Assembly (NCBI GenBank): GCA_965213775.1
Contig: CBDCAC010000004.1
Location: forward strand, 372,001 to 436,000
Length of the DNA: 64,000 nucleotides
Reading direction: 5' to 3'
From: Lichenicoccus sp965213775
GTDB taxonomy: Bacteria > Pseudomonadota > Alphaproteobacteria > Acetobacterales > Acetobacteraceae
The notes below the pieces were generated by a model. The model made no database searches and had not been told where the DNA came from. It worked only from the letters and a program-made list of their open reading frames with translations. Position 1 is the stretch's first letter. Each line of letters starts with the position of its first letter. A program made the position numbers and the translations under genes. This document shows positions 10,509-18,928 of the stretch, one piece after another.

Positions 10509-12275
10509 TTAGAATGGTTTCCAAAGGCCTAGGCTTTGGCGGGTCTGGGCAGAGCCCAGCCTTGTCTCCTCGATCAGCGCCTGACGGACGGAGCCGACGA
10601 CGGCCGCCCAGTCTCCAGGTTCGGGCTGTCGGAAGATCCGCATCGTCGGATACCATGGCGTGTCGCTGCGATCCTCCAGCCAGCGCCAGCAGGCATCAAA
10701 ACGTGACAACATCCAGACCGGCATGCCGAGGCCGCCGGCGAGATGCACGATCGAGGTGTCGACGCTGATCAGCAGGTCGATGTCGGACAAGCGCGTGGCG
10801 GTTCCGGCGAAATCCGAGACTCCGGCGAGCGCGTCCTCGAGCGGCGCGCCGACCGCGGCGCGCTGCTCGGCGGATGCGCCATATTGACAGCTGACGAAGC
10901 GAACGTCATCCACATCCAGCAGCGACGCCATCATCGCCGGCCGCATCGAGCGCCGCCTGTCGATGCACGACACGTCCCGGTTTCCGGGGCGAGGATCACC
11001 GGCCCAGACCAGCCCGACCACCAGCGGATCCGAGGCGGCGCGAGCGGGCGCATCAGCTTCTCGTCTCAGGTCCGGCGGCACTCGCAGATAAGACTGGGCA
11101 GGAACGGTGTCGAGCCCGATCGACAGGGCGTGCGGCAGCGTGCCGAGCGGACAATGCAGGTCGATCGGCGGCATCGGCATCTTGTCGGTGATGACTTCCG
11201 ACACGCCCTCCACCATGCGCAGCAGTCGTAGCAACGAGTGCGGTACCTGCAGCACCACGCGCCCGCCGCGCTGCGCCACCGGCGTCGCGAACCGGACGAA
11301 CTGCAGCATGTCGCCGAGGCCCTGCTCGCCCCAGAGCAGGATCGTGCGACCCTGCAGGGCCTCGCCCTGCCAGAGCGGCGCCGTGAGGTCGGAGCGCAGG
11401 CACCGCTCACCATGCCAGCGGTTCTCGTAATTGGCCCAGCCGTTGGCGTAGTCGCCGCGCTTGAGCAGAGCGAGCGACAGCCCGAAGCGCGGTTTGGGAT
11501 CGTCCGGTGATAGCGTGATGGCAGTTCGATAGGCGTCGATCGCCTCGACACTTCGGTTGAGGTCCAGCAGGGTGTGCGCGAGATTCTCGTGCGCTGCCGC
11601 GAAGTCGGGGTTGATCGCGATTGCCTCCGCCGCGGCAGCGCGAGCCTTCTCGAAACGACCAAGCCGATACAGCGCAGCACTCAGGTCGAGATGAAATCGC
11701 GCCTCACTCGGATCGCATCGTGCCGCCGCGGTGTAGGCCTCGACAGCAGCTTCATCCTGACCGAGTGCGTATCGCACGCGGCCGTGGGCGTCGTGGGCGT
11801 CAGCACGGTCTGGGTCCAGCAGCGTGGCGGCATGCAAGCAGCCCGCTGCCTGCTCGTGATCCTCCTGGTGTTCGAAGGCCAAGCCGAGCGCCATGGCGGC
11901 GGACCTTGTACCTGGCCGGAGGCCGGATGCGGTGCTCAGGTGAGCCAGGGCCTCTTCACGAGGGGCGAGCTGGCCGAGGCAGAGCTGGTGCCAGAAGCGA
12001 TGCTCTGGAATGGGGTTCAGCGACGCGGCGTGCCGCAGTGGCGCCAGCGCAGCCTGCAGCTGGCCGAGCGCCAAGGCGACGCGCCCAAGCATGCAGTGGG
12101 CGCGCGCGTCGGCCGGAGCCGCCGCCAAGACCTGGTTGACGGGATCGAGCGCGTCCCTCGTCGCATTGATCGAGAGTGCGGTCTCTGCCCGGCCGATCAG
12201 CGATCTGATATCGACACGACCCAATGCCGCAACCGGTCGGACGGCGCCGCGTCGAGCACGCGATGGTCTGGCCAC
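10509..12275 (-). CDS. TPR-repeat glycosyltransferase-like protein
   Basis: This 588-aa protein has two parts. Residues 20-300 are tandem tetratricopeptide repeats, with clear 34-residue units such as the one carrying GRFEKARAAAAEAIAINPDFA. Residues 310-570 resemble the GT9/heptosyltransferase-like domain often fused to TPRs in Acetobacteraceae and magnetotactic bacteria: LLWGEQGLGDMLQFVRF, then LVVGLVWAGDP, and DLLISVDTSIVHLAGGLGMPVWML. Such proteins are thought to transfer sugars to proteins, and its place beside the flagellin module suggests flagellin glycosylation; that is inference. The start used is GTG and is uncertain. A TTAA half-site near 12317 may belong to a weak CtrA box. Confidence 0.82.
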   Translation of the reverse strand: MARPSRARRGAVRPVAALGRVDIRSLIGRAETALSINATRDALDPVNQVLAAAPADARAHCMLGRVALALGQLQAALAPLRHAASLNPIPEHRFWHQLCLGQLAPREEALAHLSTASGLRPGTRSAAMALGLAFEHQEDHEQAAGCLHAATLLDPDRADAHDAHGRVRYALGQDEAAVEAYTAAARCDPSEARFHLDLSAALYRLGRFEKARAAAAEAIAINPDFAAAHENLAHTLLDLNRSVEAIDAYRTAITLSPDDPKPRFGLSLALLKRGDYANGWANYENRWHGERCLRSDLTAPLWQGEALQGRTILLWGEQGLGDMLQFVRFATPVAQRGGRVVLQVPHSLLRLLRMVEGVSEVITDKMPMPPIDLHCPLGTLPHALSIGLDTVPAQSYLRVPPDLRREADAPARAASDPLVVGLVWAGDPRPGNRDVSCIDRRRSMRPAMMASLLDVDDVRFVSCQYGASAEQRAAVGAPLEDALAGVSDFAGTATRLSDIDLLISVDTSIVHLAGGLGMPVWMLSRFDACWRWLEDRSDTPWYPTMRIFRQPEPGDWAAVVGSVRQALIEETRLGSAQTRQSLGLWKPF

Positions 12276-12394
12276 TCGATCTGCCCCAAGTTCGTGCCGA
12301 GGCTATGTATCAGAGGTTAAGATCCGGTGAATCGCCGACCGGGATCGAGGGTTGAGTTCAGGCCGCCCGATTACCTAGACATCGACCCGTGCCC

Positions 12395-13993
12395 TCAGCG
12401 CTGCGCGATGTCGTGGCGCACCTGGTAGAGGCGCGCGAAGCCCTCGTCATCGACGAGGTGCAGTTCCGGCAGCGTCGGGTCCGGGCCGTGCTTGTCCGGA
12501 AGGTCGGCGTTCTCGAGCAGGATGTAGTCGAAGCGCCGCCAGTGCAGCGCGTACGGCACGTGGTTCTCCACCAGCCAAGCCGGATCGAGGATCTTGTTGA
12601 ACGAGACTACGTTCACCGCGCCGGCCGCGATCTCGCTCCAGGCCTGCCGCGGCTGCACCGGCTGCAGGCCGCGTTCGGCGAACAGCGTGGCGACGAAGGC
12701 GTGGCGCTGCGGCAGCACCAGCGTCACGTCATGCCAGAAGGCCGGCAGGAAGCCGCCGAAATAGCGGCCCAGCGGCGCGGCATGCGGGTCTTCGAGCTCG
12801 TGCACCACCGGCATCACCGCCGCCCCCGACGGCACGTGCCGCAGCGCCCGCGTGACCGAGGCGATGTCGGCCTCGCGGTGATGCCAGATCCGCGTCACCC
12901 AGGCGGTGCGGCCGATGCCGAGCGCCAGCAACGCCGCTGCCAGCGCCGTGACGCCGCGCCGGGAGGTCACGAAGCTCGGCCGAACCGCCCCGGCCATGAT
13001 CAGGAACCCCATGATGGAGAAGCGCGGCGTGATCCAGAACGCGCCCCCCAGGGTGTCAGGCACCAGCAACGAGAGGATCGCGAGCGCCGACCCCGCCATC
13101 AGCAGGCCGGCATGGAGGCGGATCTTCCGGCTGAGCAGCGCCCACAGCACGGGCATCGCCCACAAGGCGGAGACCAGCAGGTCGATCTTGAGGTCGTAGG
13201 TGCGAAAGGCCGATATCAGGTCCCAGCGGTTCGTGAGCGGGCTCAGCGCCTGCGACCAGTCGGTCTCGCCGAGGGTGCCGTTGTCGGTGCCCGGCGGATG
13301 CGGCGCCAGCACCATCATCAGGATCACCGGCACCGCCACCGCCACCGCCGCCAGCGTCAGGCGGACGACGCGGCGGACGAGGGCGTCGGGGATCCAGCGC
13401 GGACCGTAGGCGAAGCCGGCGATCACGGCGGCGTAGGCGATCAGCGGGATCGGGTGCGAGACCAGGATCAGGCCCGCCAGCACGGCGCGCACGGCGAACG
13501 CCGCCGCGGCGGGACGACGCGACAGCGCCGGCTCCAGCGCCCCGGCCAACAGCGCGAAGCCGAGGCTGATCTGGAAGTTCAGGAAGCCCGCGAGAAACGT
13601 CGTCGTCAGCGCGAGCACCGCGAAGCCGGCCTGCCACCAGTGCCAGCCGCCGAATGCGGCACGGTTCTGCATCGCAGCACCCAGCGGCGGCAGGATCGCG
13701 GAGGCCAGCAGCAGAACGGGTCCCAGGACCGGTGCGCCGACCAGGCGGCCGATGCTGACGCCCAGCAGGTCGATGCCGATATTGCTCCAGGAGTTGCTCC
13801 AGACCACCTCGTACATGCCCGATATCGGCGGCCGGTCGATGCCGCCGGAGAGCAGCCACAGCCGCGCCCAGTGGTTGGGGTAGTCGAGCAGCGGCGGCAT
13901 GGCGACCGAGAATACCGGCACGGCGAGCACGGCGAGGGAGAGAAACAGACAGAGCCGGACGCTCGACGGCGCGCCGCCCGCGGGTCCTGACAT
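12395..13993 (-). CDS. Polytopic membrane protein, possibly glycosyltransferase-like
   Basis: This protein of about 532 aa is dominated by ten or more hydrophobic helices in its first 380 residues, followed by a soluble C-terminal part of about 150 residues. An acidic-aromatic segment, PLLDYPNHWARLWLL, follows the first helix. That layout (Asp after helix 1, multiple helices, periplasmic tail) resembles GT-C membrane glycosyltransferases, but I cannot name a family. It lies between the TPR-glycosyltransferase and nrsF on the same strand with gaps of over 100 bases on both sides. I prefer the ATG at 13993 (MSGPAGGAPSS) because the hydrophobic helix follows directly; a longer version could start at 14089. 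Confidence 0.7.
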   Translation of the reverse strand: MSGPAGGAPSSVRLCLFLSLAVLAVPVFSVAMPPLLDYPNHWARLWLLSGGIDRPPISGMYEVVWSNSWSNIGIDLLGVSIGRLVGAPVLGPVLLLASAILPPLGAAMQNRAAFGGWHWWQAGFAVLALTTTFLAGFLNFQISLGFALLAGALEPALSRRPAAAAFAVRAVLAGLILVSHPIPLIAYAAVIAGFAYGPRWIPDALVRRVVRLTLAAVAVAVPVILMMVLAPHPPGTDNGTLGETDWSQALSPLTNRWDLISAFRTYDLKIDLLVSALWAMPVLWALLSRKIRLHAGLLMAGSALAILSLLVPDTLGGAFWITPRFSIMGFLIMAGAVRPSFVTSRRGVTALAAALLALGIGRTAWVTRIWHHREADIASVTRALRHVPSGAAVMPVVHELEDPHAAPLGRYFGGFLPAFWHDVTLVLPQRHAFVATLFAERGLQPVQPRQAWSEIAAGAVNVVSFNKILDPAWLVENHVPYALHWRRFDYILLENADLPDKHGPDPTLPELHLVDDEGFARLYQVRHDIAQR

Positions 13994-14224
13994 GCTCGTT
14001 CGATCAGCCACCAGTAATTGCACCTTCGATGACGAGATGTGTGAAGCTTCGTTTGAATAACACTCGGTCAGGCGGACCGTCTCCGCCACGGCTCCGGAAG
14101 TCTCTTGGCGGCTCGACGATAGCAGAACGCGAACAGCTCGGCTCCCGATTTAGTGCCGATACCGTTACCATTTCAACAATTCTAGTCGAAGTCTCTGCCA
14201 TGGAGCAACGGGCACCGGCCGCCG

Positions 14225-14866
14225 CTACCAGCGCGTGAGCCGGGGCAGGACGAGGCGCGACGCCAGCGTGACGATGCCGCAGCCGACCGCGTACCAGAGC
14301 GCGATATAGAGCGGATCGTCGTGCGGACAGGCGAACACGAACACGAAGGCGCCCCAGGCAGCGGCGGCGATGCCGGCCGCGAGCGCGGTGCCGCCGCGGT
14401 CGGTAGCGGCGCCGCGGCGGATCAGCAGGCCCAGGCCGATCGCTGCCGGCACCGACAGCAGCACCATCTTGGAGACGCAGCGCAGACCGTCCGGCCAGTT
14501 CAGCCGCTCCGCGAGCCCGGCCACCCCGCCGTGGGAGGCGTCGATCAGCCAGCCGAACGCCAGGCAGGCGGCGACGATCGCCATCAACCAGCGCAGGCCG
14601 GGCCGCGGCGAGCGCACCGGATCGAGGGAGCAGACCGCGACGCCGACGCCCACCAGGGCGATCAGGCCGAGGCTGCCGAGCTTCCACCAGAACGAGGGCG
14701 CCCGCATCGCGATCGGCATGTCGGGCCGCATCGCGCCGAGACCCAGGAACAGGGCAAGTTCGAGGAGGAACAGCGACGCCAGCGCCAGCACCTCGATGCC
14801 CACGCGGCGACGACGGACCGGCTTCAGCTCATGGACGAGCTGGTCGATGAACCGGTCACTCGGCAT
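14225..14866 (-). CDS. nrsF: NrsF-type anti-sigma factor (DUF1109)
   Basis: This 213-aa inner-membrane protein has about six predicted transmembrane helices and an N-terminal cytoplasmic stretch (SDRFIDQLVHELKPVRRRR). That is the pattern of the DUF1109/NrsF family. In Caulobacter NrsF holds the ECF sigma factor SigF inactive until metal or oxidative stress. The start codon overlaps the 3' end of the upstream sigma factor gene by 11 bases, so the pair is translationally coupled and very likely functions together. Cysteines at about 59, 129 and 180 might take part in sensing. Confidence 0.88.
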   Translation of the reverse strand: MPSDRFIDQLVHELKPVRRRRVGIEVLALASLFLLELALFLGLGAMRPDMPIAMRAPSFWWKLGSLGLIALVGVGVAVCSLDPVRSPRPGLRWLMAIVAACLAFGWLIDASHGGVAGLAERLNWPDGLRCVSKMVLLSVPAAIGLGLLIRRGAATDRGGTALAAGIAAAAWGAFVFVFACPHDDPLYIALWYAVGCGIVTLASRLVLPRLTRW

Positions 14867-15386
14867 CGGAGCGCCCGCGCACGATGGAGGTCAATCGTCC
14901 CAGTCCACGGTGGATGTTCACCTTCACCAGCGAGGTGGATTGACCGGTGCGGGCCGACGCCTCCTCGATGCTGAGCCCCTGCAGCTTGACCAGCCGGATC
15001 ACCGTGGCCTGTGCCGGCTTCAGCTCGCCCAGCAGACGCTCCAGCGACCAGGCGCTGGTCACCGCATCGCCATGATCGGCGACCGCGAGCGTCTCGCTCA
15101 GGCCCGTCATGGGCGCGGCACGGAACGCGCGAAGCCGGTCGATCCACTTATATCGTGCGATCGCCGCCAGCCAAGGCTCGAACTGCCGCGACGGGTCGAA
15201 GGTGTGCCGCTTCTCGTGGATGGCGAGCAGCGTATCCTGCACGGCATCCTCGACCATGGCCGGCGGCAACCGGCGGGCGAAGTAGCGTCGCAGCCAAGCG
15301 CTGATCTCGACCAGCAGACGATGGTAGGCCGCGCCGTCGCCCGACTGCGCGGCTGCCATCAGCGCGCCCCAGCCGCTACCGGCCAT
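14856..15386 (-). CDS. sigF: ECF sigma factor, SigF type
   Basis: This is an extracytoplasmic-function RNA polymerase sigma factor of 176 aa. Region 2 is visible as AVEDAVQDTLLAIHEKRHTFDP-like sequence at about 45-70, followed by PWLAAIARYKWIDRLR. Region 4 is LQGLSIEEASARTGQSTSLVKVNIHRG near the C-terminus. I chose the ATG at 15386, which has GGGAGG about 5 bases upstream; an in-frame ATG at 15485 has no support. It overlaps the downstream NrsF-type anti-sigma gene. Upstream is a motif that matches the SigF promoter consensus of Caulobacter, so the pair probably controls its own expression. Confidence 0.92.
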   Translation of the reverse strand: MAGSGWGALMAAAQSGDGAAYHRLLVEISAWLRRYFARRLPPAMVEDAVQDTLLAIHEKRHTFDPSRQFEPWLAAIARYKWIDRLRAFRAAPMTGLSETLAVADHGDAVTSAWSLERLLGELKPAQATVIRLVKLQGLSIEEASARTGQSTSLVKVNIHRGLGRLTSIVRGRSDAE

Positions 15387-15494
15387 GTGGCCTCCCGCAG
15401 ATCCCCGGTTCCGAAGCACCGCATATGATGGCGGCGGCGGGAACATCACCGAAAGGCAGGCCCCGCGCATCACGATCGACGTCATGGCGGGTCA

Positions 15495-15520
15495 TTCGTC
15501 AAGGCCGCGGAATTGGTTAC
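15495..15520 (-). promoter_or_regulatory. Predicted sigma-F promoter of sigF-nrsF
   Basis: On the minus strand GTAACC (complement of 15515-15520) is followed after exactly 16 bases by CGAA (complement of 15495-15498). This equals the Caulobacter SigF promoter GTAACC-N16-CGAA as I recall it. It lies about 110 bases upstream of sigF in the same direction, as expected for autoregulation. By eye I found no second match in the window. Confidence 0.65.
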
Positions 15521-15601
15521 CGTGACCGCTCGCGCCTCCCGCGGACGTGTCGAGCGAGGGAGGGAACGGCCGGCGATCCGGCCCGGGTCGTCCGGCGCGT
15601 G

Positions 15602-16171
15602 CTAGGGGCCGCTCCAGTACGCGCCGATGCCGGAGGCGGTGAAGCGGCCGCGGGCACGGGTCTGGCTGCCCTCGCGGCCCAGGCGGAGCACGTCGATGTC
15701 GGTCAGCGAGACCGAGATGACGGTGAACTGCAGGAACTGCTGGTCGGGAGGCAGATGCGACTGGTCGTCGGGATCGGCGATCGGCGCGCCGGGTTCGGCA
15801 CGCGAGCCGTAGGGGTTGCGCGCGTTGGGTGACAGCCCGTCCCAGCGGGCGCGGGCGACCTCGTCGTCGCGGTGCAGACGGGCGTCCCCCTCGAGACGGA
15901 TCTGCAGCTGGTCGGCAGACGACCAGGCCAGCAGGGTGACCTGACCCGCATGCGCGATGTCGCGCACCTTCGCCGCGCGCGCGTCGGTGTGCATCTCGGC
16001 ACAGGCCGGCGCACGCTCGAAGCCGCGCAGCACCAGCGTCCGGAGGCCCGGACGTCCCTCCGGCGACAGCGTCGCCAGCTGGATGTTGCGCAGGTCGGAG
16101 CCGCGATCGTGCAACGAGCGTTCGAGTGCGGACAGGGCGGCCTCGATGAAGGAGAGTGCGGTCGTCTGCAT
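15602..16171 (-). CDS. Pyridoxamine 5'-phosphate oxidase-like FMN-binding protein
   Basis: This 189-aa protein fits the Alr4036-type pyridoxamine-phosphate-oxidase-like FMN-binding family (split barrel). Characteristic segments are QLATLSPEGRPGLRTLVLRGFE near 30-50, then VRDIAHAGQVTLLAWSSADQLQIRLEGDARL, and the C-terminal FTVISVSLTDIDVLRLG. Members bind FMN; the substrate is generally unknown and true pyridoxine oxidase activity is doubtful. I start it at MQTTALSFIEAALSAL (16171), because the longer frame adds a low-complexity Arg/Gly stretch. It is upstream of sigF on the same strand but separated from it by the sigma-F promoter. Confidence 0.82.
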   Translation of the reverse strand: MQTTALSFIEAALSALERSLHDRGSDLRNIQLATLSPEGRPGLRTLVLRGFERAPACAEMHTDARAAKVRDIAHAGQVTLLAWSSADQLQIRLEGDARLHRDDEVARARWDGLSPNARNPYGSRAEPGAPIADPDDQSHLPPDQQFLQFTVISVSLTDIDVLRLGREGSQTRARGRFTASGIGAYWSGP

Positions 16172-16480
16172 GCGAGCCGAAGTCCGGGCGGCGGCGAGGG
16201 TTGCGTCGCGTCGTCCCCCTCCGCCGAATCTCCCCCTCCCCGGATGCGGCGGACGGCAGAAGCGCGACCGAGCCCGCGTCCGGCAGGCTTCGCGCGCCCC
16301 GGCGCCCCTCACGCGGCAAACTCATATTGAACTGGAAAAGAATCCGGGCAGCCGCTAGGTCTGTTTCTGACAGGCAACGCTGGACGTCTTGGCCCGGCTT
16401 AGTAATAACAAACGCCGGCATGCCCCGTCTCGCTGATACGCGACATATCCACGCAATCGACTTCGCTTCGGGAGCAAGCG
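16172..16480. other. Divergent intergenic region
   Basis: These 309 bases separate the divergent FMN-binding protein and OpgC genes. The right half is less GC-rich than its surroundings and should hold the opgC promoter. I cannot point to a convincing -35/-10 pair or a small gene. Confidence 0.5.
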
Positions 16481-17734
16481 ATGCTGAACACCGATCGAGA
16501 TCATGCCGGCCAAGCGCGCCCCGTCAGTGTCTCGCCGAAGCATCGACAACCGTTCCTGGACGTGTATCGCGGCTATGCCCTGCTGGCGATCACGCTGAAC
16601 CATTTCGCCCTCGTCGGGCACGACGAGGGTGTCGCGAACGTCCACAGCTTCAGCCTCACCCCGCTCGGCCTGTCGTCGGCGGCCGAGATCTTCGTGCTGT
16701 GCTCCGGCTACGCGTTCGCGCTGGCCTATGGCCGACTGCTCGACCGGGCCGGGCTGGTCAAGACCTGGCTCAAGTCGTTGCGGCGGTCGGCGCTGCTGCT
16801 GGCGTGCAACCTGCTGATGACGATCGCGAGCGCCGCGATCATCGCCCTGTGCATCCCCCTCGCCTGCCGCCATGCCGGATCGTTCGAGATGGCGCGCTAC
16901 GTATTCAGCGATTTCGGCTTCGTGCTGCGCGCGATGGCGTCGCTGCAGTGGACCCCGGCCTACCATGACGTGCTGCCGCTCTACGCCCTGCTGCTGGTCG
17001 TGGCACCGCTGCAGCTCTATGGCTTGCGCCGCGCGCCGCGCGCCACGATCGCGATCTCGGCCGGCGCTTGGCTGCTGGCGGTCACCGGCACGGTCGAACC
17101 GGCCGACATCGGCCTGCCGACCTGGTACTTCCATCCGCTGGCGTGGCAGTTCCTGTTCCTGCTCGGCATGGCGGCGGCCCGGCTCAACGTGCTGGAGCGC
17201 CTGCCGGCCGGACGAGGCGCGATCATGGTCTACCTGCTGCTGCTTGCAGCGGCGCTGGCGTTCAAGCTCGCGGCCCATCGCGGCATGCTCCCGCCCGGGC
17301 TGCAGTTCGGGCTGGGACGCAGCGGCGCGGTGCCGCTCGGCGACAAGCTGACGCTCGGACCGTTGCGGATCGCCCATGCGCTGCTGCTGGCTTCGTGCAT
17401 GATGGCGATCTACCGCTCGATGACCGTGCGGGGACGGCACCTGTTGGAACGGTGGCTGGGCCGAATCGGGCGCTCGACGCTGCCGGTGTTCGTGGTCTCG
17501 AACCCGATGATGTATCTCTGCGCCGGCCTGCTCGCGGCGCATCCGTCGGCCCCGACCTTCTACGCGCTGTGTCTCGTGCTGGGCTTCGGCCTGCTGCTGT
17601 TCGCGATCGCCTGGCAGCGCCGCGCGGCGAGAACGACGGCGCCGGCGGCGCCGCTGCCCGCCTGGCCGCAGCCCTCGCCGCCGCTCGACGAGACGACCGA
17701 GCCGGCCTGGCCCGGCGCCGGGATCCTGCACTAG
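16481..17734 (+). CDS. opgC: OpgC-type membrane acyltransferase
   Basis: This 417-aa integral membrane protein has about ten hydrophobic helices. The opening RQPFLDVYRGYALLAITLNHFAL and the next block SSAAEIFVLCSGYAFALAYG are the hallmarks of the OpgC family. OpgC modifies osmoregulated periplasmic glucans with succinyl groups in other proteobacteria. Whether this copy acts on glucans or another envelope polysaccharide cannot be seen: no opgG or opgH is in the window. The C-terminal 35 residues are Pro/Ala-rich. GGGAG precedes the ATG by about 6 bases. It is monocistronic between two divergently or oppositely oriented genes. Confidence 0.85.
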   Translation: MLNTDRDHAGQARPVSVSPKHRQPFLDVYRGYALLAITLNHFALVGHDEGVANVHSFSLTPLGLSSAAEIFVLCSGYAFALAYGRLLDRAGLVKTWLKSLRRSALLLACNLLMTIASAAIIALCIPLACRHAGSFEMARYVFSDFGFVLRAMASLQWTPAYHDVLPLYALLLVVAPLQLYGLRRAPRATIAISAGAWLLAVTGTVEPADIGLPTWYFHPLAWQFLFLLGMAAARLNVLERLPAGRGAIMVYLLLLAAALAFKLAAHRGMLPPGLQFGLGRSGAVPLGDKLTLGPLRIAHALLLASCMMAIYRSMTVRGRHLLERWLGRIGRSTLPVFVVSNPMMYLCAGLLAAHPSAPTFYALCLVLGFGLLLFAIAWQRRAARTTAPAAPLPAWPQPSPPLDETTEPAWPGAGILH

Positions 17735-17805
17735 CCAGACTGGCCCGAGGCCCGACGTGTCCAGGGCAACCCCTGGTCGGGAATGCCTGACGCCGTGGCA
17801 GCTCG

Positions 17806-18246
17806 CTAGAAGGAGACGTCGGCCGGCTGGGTGACCCGCAGCACCGAGAGGTCGCCGGTCAGTCGTCTCCACGCCAGCCGGATCGCCTCGATCCTGGCGC
17901 GGTTCTCTGCCGTGTCGGGATAGTCGATGATCAGGATCCTGGATCGCAGTCGCTCCGGTGCGGCCTCGTGACGTCCCTGCCACTGCCCATACGCGGCGAC
18001 CACGCTGAGACCGTCGGGAAAGCGCGGCGTCACCTCGCGGTCGAGAAAGCCGCGCCACTTGACCTCGTCGACCCCGGGCAAGGGCGGGTCGGCGGGTCCG
18101 AGCCCGAAATACAGCCTGGTCTCGACCCATCCCCGGGTTCTCGCGGGATGCGCCGGATCGTCCGGCACGGCAGTGCAGCCGCCCAGCAGCAGCGGCTGCA
18201 GGATTGCCAGCAGCGGCAGGATCGAGCTGCAGCGGCACCATGACAT
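17806..18246 (-). CDS. DUF3574 lipoprotein
   Basis: This 146-aa predicted outer- or inner-membrane lipoprotein has a signal peptide of about 24 residues ending in the lipobox LLGGC (Cys25). The mature part contains WVETRLYFGLG, then WRGFLDREVTPRFPDGLSVVAAYGQWQG, the typical DUF3574 core. The function of that family is unknown. I chose ATG 18246, which has GGGAG 8 bases upstream; a longer frame from 18312 would bury the signal peptide. It faces the next small gene divergently. Confidence 0.8.
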   Translation of the reverse strand: MSWCRCSSILPLLAILQPLLLGGCTAVPDDPAHPARTRGWVETRLYFGLGPADPPLPGVDEVKWRGFLDREVTPRFPDGLSVVAAYGQWQGRHEAAPERLRSRILIIDYPDTAENRARIEAIRLAWRRLTGDLSVLRVTQPADVSF

Positions 18247-18368
18247 GCGAGATCTCCCAGGCCGGGGCCGGCCCCGACCTCCGACGCCGGAGCTAACAAA
18301 AAAGCAGCTCATCCGCCATCCGTGGCGCTAGGCTGCGGCGGGTGACGCCAGGATGGCAGGAAGATGTC

Positions 18369-18779
18369 ATGGGCAGGCTGGGACGCGTTCTACGGATCAA
18401 GCAGATCAACGCCGACATGGTGCGCGGGATGTCCAACACCGTGTTCGTCCTCGACGACAACATGCAGCGGATCAGCCCGAACGGCCAGGCTGCCGCGATG
18501 CGGGCCGAACCCAACGTCGTCGGCATGCCGACGCGCTGGCATCTGGGCGTCGAACCCTCGGCCTTCTTCTCCGACGATGACTGGCGCTCCAACGGGATCT
18601 TCCAGACCATCAGCGAGGCCTTCGACAAGGTCGAGCGCGCCCTCATCGACGGCAGGAACGTGGTGTTCCCCAGCGACGGGCTGGGCAACGGGACGAACGA
18701 TCTGCGGCGACGTGCGCCGCTGGTCCATGCCTTTATCTCTGGCCGGATCCTGGAGCTGGAGTTCGATTACTGCGGCTGA
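18369..18779 (+). CDS. Conserved hypothetical protein (VFVLDDN...GQAAAMR type)
   Basis: This is a soluble 136-aa protein with no signal peptide. It contains NTVFVLDDNMQRISPNGQAAAMRAEPNVVGMPTR-like sequence near 20-55, then AFFSDDDW and VVFPSDGLGNG. I recognise the pattern as a small family seen in phages and bacteria, where the first motif usually reads VFVFGDN; the function is unknown. GGAAG lies 6 bases before ATG 18369. It converges on the EAL-domain gene with an interspersed repeat in between. The loss of the glycine in FGDN (here LDDN) is a small oddity. Confidence 0.65.
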   Translation: MGRLGRVLRIKQINADMVRGMSNTVFVLDDNMQRISPNGQAAAMRAEPNVVGMPTRWHLGVEPSAFFSDDDWRSNGIFQTISEAFDKVERALIDGRNVVFPSDGLGNGTNDLRRRAPLVHAFISGRILELEFDYCG

Positions 18780-18823
18780 ACGCGGCTTCGGGATCGGCAT
18801 GAGCGGGCTGCTGCGGGGGCGAG

Positions 18824-18877
18824 CCAAGGGTTCTGCCCTTGACCCGCTGGGGCCGCAGGCCCCAGACCCCGATTCTC
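18824..18877. repeat. Interspersed double-hairpin repeat, copy B
   Basis: The first hairpin is AAGGG-TTCTG-CCCTT, then TGACCCG, then a second hairpin CTGGGGCC-GCA-GGCCCCAG, ending ACCCCGATTCTC. It lies between convergent genes. Compared with copies C and D the outer pair of the second stem has changed from T-A to C-G, which keeps the pairing. Confidence 0.8.
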
Positions 18878-18928
18878 GAGGATTCCCTAGCTTGCGGGTG
18901 GCGGCCATACCGCTTGGCGCGGATTGGG

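Noticed and set aside
12317..12331. TTAA-GATCCGG-TGAA as a CtrA site before the TPR-glycosyltransferase
   Set aside because: Only one half-site is exact; too weak to list as a feature on its own.
12389..13990. A 533-codon frame on the plus strand opposite the polytopic membrane protein
   Set aside because: The product is an unstructured Arg/Gln/His-rich string, while the other strand gives a clear membrane protein.
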